Of a stretch of 64,000 nucleotides of DNA, positions 59,987 through 64,000 are shown in pieces. The notes under the pieces were generated by a model. It was given only the letters and a program-made list of their open reading frames with translations, was not told where the DNA came from and did no database searches. Location: NCBI GenBank assembly GCA_003290165.1, contig QNQO01010715.1, positions 21,346 to 85,345 of the forward strand. The letters are read 5' to 3'. Positions within the stretch are counted from its first letter, which is position 1. Every line of letters starts with the position of its first letter. The position numbers and the translations under genes are program-made. The stretch is from Berberis thunbergii (taxonomy: Eukaryota > Streptophyta > Magnoliopsida > Ranunculales > Berberidaceae).

Positions 59987-60126
59987 GCTGGCCTGAGCCC
60001 AGCTGCCTGATTGCTGGTTTGGGGGGCAAAAATGTATTTTTGCCTTTTTCTGATTAAAAAAGAGGGGAGCAAAAGTGTACATTTGCTCCACCCAGACAGT
60101 AAACCTTGCCCCTTTCTCAGGCCAGC
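59987..60126. mobile_element. small TIR/foldback element upstream of the SAC gene
   Basis: 140 bp with perfect 11-bp inverted ends GCTGGCCTGAG and CTCAGGCCAGC. Two internal hairpins (GGCAAAAATGTATTTTTGCC and GGAGCAAAAGTGTACATTTGCTCC-type) make it strongly structured. No clear target duplication. Confidence 0.55.
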
Positions 60127-61165
60127 TAGAATTGGGGCTTTCATTTTTATTTCTTTGTTATTCCATTATATATGTTGAAATTTTGGAACATACTAGTGTT
60201 AAGTGTTTTTGTTTAAAATAGGTAGATGTTAATGTAATGGTTAATTATTAGTTGGCATGTATAAGGATTTAGCAATATTACAACTCACTTATGTGAATTG
60301 ATTCCCAAAATTTGTGTATTGTCACTCTTGAATTTAATGTCACTATATATTATAGATTCCGAATATAAAAGGTTCATTTAAGTAACAAAATAGGGTTAGT
60401 AATTTAAGTGAGTCGAGTCGAGAGAGAAAATGATTTATATATGTCTTGAATTTTATGATTTTTCTCTTTCGCTATTTTCTTGCAATTACCATGTATAGCT
60501 TGCTTGAGTAATTTAAACATGACAGGGAAAATGAGATATTTATTTGCTTGTAGCATCATATCTCAAGATTTTATAGTAAAAATATAGTTAATGTTAATTA
60601 TCAAGTCTCACATAAGTTAATGGGAATTGAAATTAGAATATGGATGTAGTAATGTGTTAGATTACTTTTTTTTAATAAATACTGAAACTAAAGTTTAGAA
60701 TAAACGATTTTCACCTCCCTTTTCATGAGCGCAAAAATGTATTTATAACACACACACATATATATATATATAAGAAGAAGATATAAGGGAAACAAAGAAA
60801 AAAGATAAGTTATTTTGATGTGAGAAATTTGATCTAATTCGCATTCCTACTGTCATCATGATAATATGTTTTTAACTAAATATTGTATGTTTGTTTAGCA
60901 AGAGAAAAGAAATTATATATACAAAATTAACATTTGTGCATGCTCTTGGACCATGATTTTTCTTAGTGTAAGAACAAAATTAATTGTATCCATGTTGAAA
61001 CTTCTTCTTTTATTCTCTCTTCTAAAGCAATTACAAATGTTAGTGTACAAAATCAAGCGATTTTTATCGAAAATATTTCATTGAACATTTTCCTTTTTTT
61101 CTTGCAATCAAACAAACCCTAAATAGTTAATTATGTATCTACTTTTATTATTACGATTATTCTTC
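60127..61165. other. no gene seen
   Basis: AT-rich. A (CA)n(TA)n microsatellite lies at about 60748-60772. Confidence 0.5.
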
Positions 61166-61167
61166 TG

Positions 61168-61710
61168 ATTTTTTTTTTTTTTTTTTTTTAAATTTGGGAT
61201 GTTTACCCATTTTATTCAATAAAATCCACGCCCGAAGGCTACATGACTGACCCAATAGGGTGAACCAAAAAAGCCGAAACAAAACCTCACAAAAGATAAG
61301 ATGCACCAATACAAGCCTAGACAATCAGTCTATGTACCTTCTGTTTTTTGTCCTAGTTCTATTGGATTTTCGGGGACAAAGACTGATATCTTTGGTGTGG
61401 CGCCTCTTATTCATCTTTCCGTCTGACATAGCCCCTAAATCCAATTCAATGTTCGCTACCTGTGGATCAGGCTCAGCTTCTGAATTGACGTCATCACTGT
61501 CCTCACTAGGAATCTCGAGTGTACTGAGGTCAAATATCGGTGGTCGAAGTTTCCTATTTGCTCTGAACGAAGATATAGCCTGAGTCAAGGTGTCTCCGAT
61601 TCTTTTATAACCGGTGAAATTTTGATAGCATATTTGTCAAAATGTCTCTTTAACTTGAGCAGAGACTGCAAATCATCGTCCGAGAATTCCTGCACTTGCC
61701 GATTTGAACA
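61168..61710 (-). pseudogene. poly(A)-tailed retroelement or retrocopy remnant, unrecognised
   Basis: On the - strand a frame reads LTQAISSFRANRKLRPPIFD, a Ser/Asp/Glu segment (PSEDSDDVNSEAEPDP), then KMNKRRHTKDI and NRTRTKNRR, stopping at 61325. Further on, the strand ends in AATAAAATGGG and a run of about 21 A (61190-61168), like a retrotransposed 3' end. Upstream, a TGA in the same frame and similar pieces in another frame show decay. The 3' end resembles plant LINEs, but I found no reverse transcriptase motif. Confidence 0.4.
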
Positions 61711-62017
61711 ACTAGCTATATATTAATTACTTGACCCCCTCTCCCATTGTAATTTTTATTTTTTATTAATAGAATAATAGACTTGGGCTCCAAGCTTGTG
61801 GCACGGGGAAAGGAGAGGGGGAGGAATGTCTATTGTGCACTTCAAGGATAAAAATGGTTTTGTACAATCTAGAAAGTGCACCACTGACCCATCCAAACCA
61901 CAGGATCGAGTCAAGGATATAACACAAGTGTAATCAAATAATATAAATATTTGCCGCCATGAAATGCATCAATGTCAATATGTAAATATGGTTCTGTCAC
62001 GTTTTCTATGGGTATCT

Positions 62018-62045
62018 TTTTTTTTTTTTTTTTTTTTTTTGTAAA
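62018..62045 (-). mobile_element. minimal poly(A) insertion with target duplication
   Basis: 23 T followed by GTAAA (+ strand), lying between two perfect 11-bp copies of TATGGGTATCT (62007-62017 and 62046-62056). It looks like a retrotransposition product cut back to the tail. Confidence 0.6.
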
Positions 62046-62056
62046 TATGGGTATCT

Positions 62057-64000
62057 CAAGGACCACTTGTTGAATCGATCCAACGATTGAACACAATATT
62101 TCTGAAGTCAAAATTTTAACTCAAACGGAGCAATGAAAAACATGGTTCACGTGCAACTAATTCTTGATTTTTCTTCGTAATATGCATCTTTTATCACCAT
62201 TTATTGAATTGAGTTGAAACTGATCCACATTAAATTTCATCATAGACCCAAATAAGTAGCTAAATCAAAAATCTAAATATAGATTATTACAATCCACCAT
62301 GTTCTTTATTATGAAAAATATTAGGTAGGTATGTTGAAATAAGGGATTGACTTCTCTCAATAACTTTCGTCTTTCTTCTTGATTGCCCTTTGAGTTGCTC
62401 TAATGCATCTCAATGTCACTACTACTTTCATCTTTCATCTTATCTTTCAACTTTCATAGATGTTTTCTCCACTGCTCTTGGTACTATTTCTCTAGGTACG
62501 ATTTACCATTCTTACAAGTTCCATGAGCAAAATAAAAGATTTTCATCAAAGAGATGAAGGTCGTACAAGTTGATTTAAATGATATCTCATCAGCGAAAAT
62601 CATCGAGGTTTCTATAAATTGATCAAAAGATTTTGAACTCTCATCTGGAATCCGGTGCCTCTCATTCATGTTTTTCACTTTTCAATCTTCTGCATAATCT
62701 TCGTAATGACGACAACTTAGGCATGAATGGCTATAATGCTACATCTCTGGCTAAGAAGGACATGCACTTGGCAATACATAGAGAATAACATGGAACTGGA
62801 TAAATACTTATATACATGTTTTGCACATACTCAACGTTTTCCCATTTTCTCTCTATCACTGCTTGCTTTGCACCTCTTATTCTTTAGCATCTACTGATCA
62901 ACATCCACCCTCCCCTATTCTCAATTACTTCCCATTATTCATATACTTCTCACCTCTTCCCTAATGGAGGATGTTGTTGCCGCTTTTCAAACCATTGTTT
63001 TTTTTTTCCCCTTATCTGTTTCTTTTGTAGCATGGGTTGTGGTTTGGAGAAAATTGAAGTTTTCGACTTTGCGATTCTAGAGTTCAATTTGCAATAATTT
63101 TTGTTTGAGTGTTTTAGGGGTAAACTATTTCAAAAATGAAGGATGTTTGTAAGCTCCCAATCTCATATTTTCAATCTTGCAGTGAAAAAGTAAATGCATT
63201 TCTCATATTTAATTCCTCTCCCTGAAATCATGAGTATGAACTATAGATTTGCAATTTCAGGGTCTTCATTGTGTAATTATATTGACTTACATTCTTTAGT
63301 ACATGTTTGAATGTAGTGTGGTTGTTTATTTCACCACCTAATATACTTTTAATCAATGTCAAAAAAGTTATATGTATATTTAAGTTCAATGGTATAGATG
63401 ACACAACATCATTTTCAAGCATAGAATTAGGTATACAAACAATGATGTGTTAGTTGTCATTTGTTCAATCTGGTGTTATTGCACCAGGAGTTGAGTGATC
63501 GTCATTGCATACACTTGAGCAACAGAGGTTGAGACAAGTACAAGTCTTGAGTCGTCTTCATGGACGCTTCTAGAGAATCAAGTTATATCTCCTAAAACAA
63601 AACTATTTAAGGAGCATGTAATAAGCTAATTGCTTCTTGATACATTACAGAATAAATGAAAAATTAAATTTGAACTGCTATAAAAGTGTAAACTACAAGC
63701 ATGCGCGCATACTCCATCTTGGATAGAACTCTTTCATTTTGACGATAAGTAAAACACGCCTCTTGAAGTAAGAGAATTGGTGTTGTTGCAACGCACTTAG
63801 TTGAAAGCTAGTTAGTTATACAAGATTATATCAGACAATACACAGTCAATTTTGTTTGGCAGATCAAGGTAAGTTTCATAAACCAACCCAATCATATGAC
63901 TCGAGTTTCATATCCTAAACCCTTCAATCCCATTATCAGTTTAGACTTTCCCAACTCTTCTTCAATTTGATATTGTTGATCTTCTTTGTAAGAGAATTCG
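62057..64000. other. no gene seen
   Basis: Only short chance frames on either strand. Nothing with splice-consistent coding quality and no repeat with recognisable ends. Confidence 0.45.

Noticed and set aside
1..64000. CRISPR arrays, bacterial operons, ribosome-binding sites, rRNA genes
   Set aside because: None seen; spliced genes and plant repeats show this is plant nuclear DNA.

Overview
The window is nuclear DNA from a flowering plant, most likely a eudicot. It is AT-rich, its introns are long with GT..AG ends, it carries plant-type tRNA-derived SINEs, Ty3 chromovirus, TRIM, hAT and Tourist-like elements, and its two complete genes have plant orthologues. I cannot name the species.

Two genes are complete enough to reconstruct exon by exon. 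On the + strand (7378-19185) lies an AP-1 adaptor complex small (sigma) subunit of 161 aa. Its start codon appears to stand alone in exon 1, about 10 kb upstream of exon 2. On the - strand (59380-36923) lies a 16-exon, 815-aa SAC-domain phosphoinositide phosphatase of the plant SAC2-SAC5 type, with all exons in phase and the CX5R catalytic loop intact. At the left edge (754-1063, +) is the last exon of a CPBP (CAAX-protease-like) membrane protein gene whose other exons are not visible here.

Region by region: 1-149 RTE-type LINE tail; 754-1063 CPBP exon; 2-6.2 kb isolated exon fragments (40S ribosomal protein SA, ERO1) among TRIM LTR remnants; 7.4-19.2 kb the AP1 sigma gene, whose first intron holds a three-level nest (TRIM, then an hAT-like element, then a 5.5 kb Ty3 chromovirus), each level marked by its own target-site duplication; 20-26.7 kb two decayed, homologous coiled-coil retroelement ORFs facing away from each other; 26.9-35.5 kb a cluster of hAT elements, two SINEs, a PLATZ pseudogene broken by a foldback MITE, and a short LTR element; 36.9-59.8 kb the SAC gene, with an 8.5 kb last intron filled with transposons; 59.9-64 kb mostly non-coding, with a small TIR element, a poly(A)-tailed ORF remnant and a tiny poly(A) insertion.

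The two complete genes are both membrane-traffic genes (clathrin adaptor at TGN/endosome; PI(3,5)P2 turnover at the vacuole). I see no sign that they form a functional unit; the linkage is probably chance. The distinctive content is the mobile DNA and the exon fragments around them. Family names come from recognising motifs by eye; no database search was run.
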